NCBI RefSeq assembly: GCF_016462545.1
Contig: NZ_JAEMTA010000015.1
Location: forward strand, 1 to 64,000
DNA from: Mycolicibacterium sp.
GTDB taxonomy: Bacteria > Actinomycetota > Actinomycetes > Mycobacteriales > Mycobacteriaceae
DNA length: 64,000 bases
Direction of reading: 5' to 3'
This document shows, one piece after another, positions 63,718 through 64,000 of this stretch. Every line of letters begins with the position of its first letter. Position 1 is the first letter of the stretch. Under the pieces are notes generated by a model that was given only the letters and a program-made list of their open reading frames with translations, made no database searches and was not told where the DNA came from. The translations under genes and the position numbers were made by a program.

Positions 63718-64000
63718 GCCGCCGAGCCGCGGTTCTCGGCTCGCCGATAGCGCACTCGCGGTCGCCGCAACTACACCTGGCGGCCTACCGTGCCCTCGGG
63801 TTGGACTGGACCTACGAGCGCATCGAGTGCACGGCAACCCAATTGCCGCCGCTGGTAAGTGAATTGGGCCCCGAATGGGTGGGCCTGTCGGTGACCATGC
63901 CGGGCAAGTTCGCCGCGCTGCGCGTCGCTGACGAGCGAACCGCGCGAGCTGAACTGCTGGGCTCGGCGAACACCCTGGTGAGGACGTCGTCTGGGTGGCG
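63714..64000 (+). CDS. aroE: Shikimate dehydrogenase, N-terminal part (3' end outside window)
   Basis: 95 codons are visible before the window ends. The start MSRRAAVLGSPIAHSRSPQLHLAAYRALGL contains the shikimate-binding SPIAHSxSP motif, and GLSVTMPGK carries the catalytic Lys. The enzyme reduces 3-dehydroshikimate to shikimate for aromatic amino acid synthesis. In M. tuberculosis aroE (Rv2552c) also follows mltG. Confidence 0.94.
   Translation, partial: MSRRAAVLGSPIAHSRSPQLHLAAYRALGLDWTYERIECTATQLPPLVSELGPEWVGLSVTMPGKFAALRVADERTARAELLGSANTLVRTSSGW

Overview
The window is chromosomal DNA from a fast-growing, non-tuberculous mycobacterium (Mycolicibacterium type). The sequence is visibly GC-rich, uses many GTG starts and ATGA overlaps, and keeps a housekeeping gene order that I recognise from the M. 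tuberculosis Rv2587c-Rv2552c interval: secD-secF-lipoprotein-apt-rel-ppiB-MBL hydrolase-hisS, radical SAM protein, Zn peptidase, ketopantoate reductase, aspS, the transglutaminase/ATP-grasp cluster, rarA, yjbQ-like, alaS-ruvX-mltG-aroE. Both ends are cut: secD lacks its 5' end and aroE lacks its 3' end. No tRNA, rRNA, IS element, prophage or CRISPR array was seen. No gene-free stretch exceeds about 205 bases.

Layout. (1) 1-14.4 kb: protein export (SecDF), purine salvage, (p)ppGpp metabolism, an MFS pump with an ArsR-type regulator, two tandem membrane-anchored cyclophilins, an MBL hydrolase, hisS, dtd, a secreted MmpS-like protein and a cold-shock protein. (2) 14.5-28.1 kb: a LexA-boxed radical SAM gene, then an accessory catabolic island (CYP138-like P450, alpha/beta hydrolase, SDR, paired acyl-CoA dehydrogenases, amidohydrolase, TetR, LLM oxidoreductase, TesB-like thioesterase), then DinB-like protein/Zn-peptidase and a type-B carboxylesterase. 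(3) 28.1-33.8 kb: ketopantoate reductase, aspS, a Ddn-family protein, a lipoprotein, and a thiolase divergent from an HxlR regulator. (4) 33.7-41.9 kb: an eight-gene minus-strand operon for uptake and use of an unidentified sugar or polyol (DeoR, FGGY kinase, complete CUT1 ABC transporter, SDR, BtpA/SgcQ-like protein). (5) 42.0-51.1 kb: a DUF389 membrane protein, then a translationally coupled four-gene cluster (giant transglutaminase-DUF2126 protein, circularly permuted ATP-grasp plus alpha-E protein, second transglutaminase, Zn-ribbon HEIGH peptidase), which looks like a peptide/amide-forming and -cleaving pathway of unknown product. (6) 51.1-59.1 kb: reductase/MerR pair, DUF4333 lipoprotein, arylsulfatase, DUF3097, TM2 protein, rarA, GlsB-like protein and a YjbQ-like protein. 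(7) 59.2-64 kb: alaS-ruvX-mltG-aroE.

Regulatory DNA is unusually readable. There are clean palindromes or paired motifs at the ArsR, TetR, HxlR, MerR and DeoR genes, a duplicated GGTAC-N6-GTACC element in front of the P450, a mycobacterial SOS box, a classic terminator behind the cold-shock gene, and three long stem-loop elements, two of them exactly between convergent genes. Functional names come from motif and family recognition; no database search was possible.
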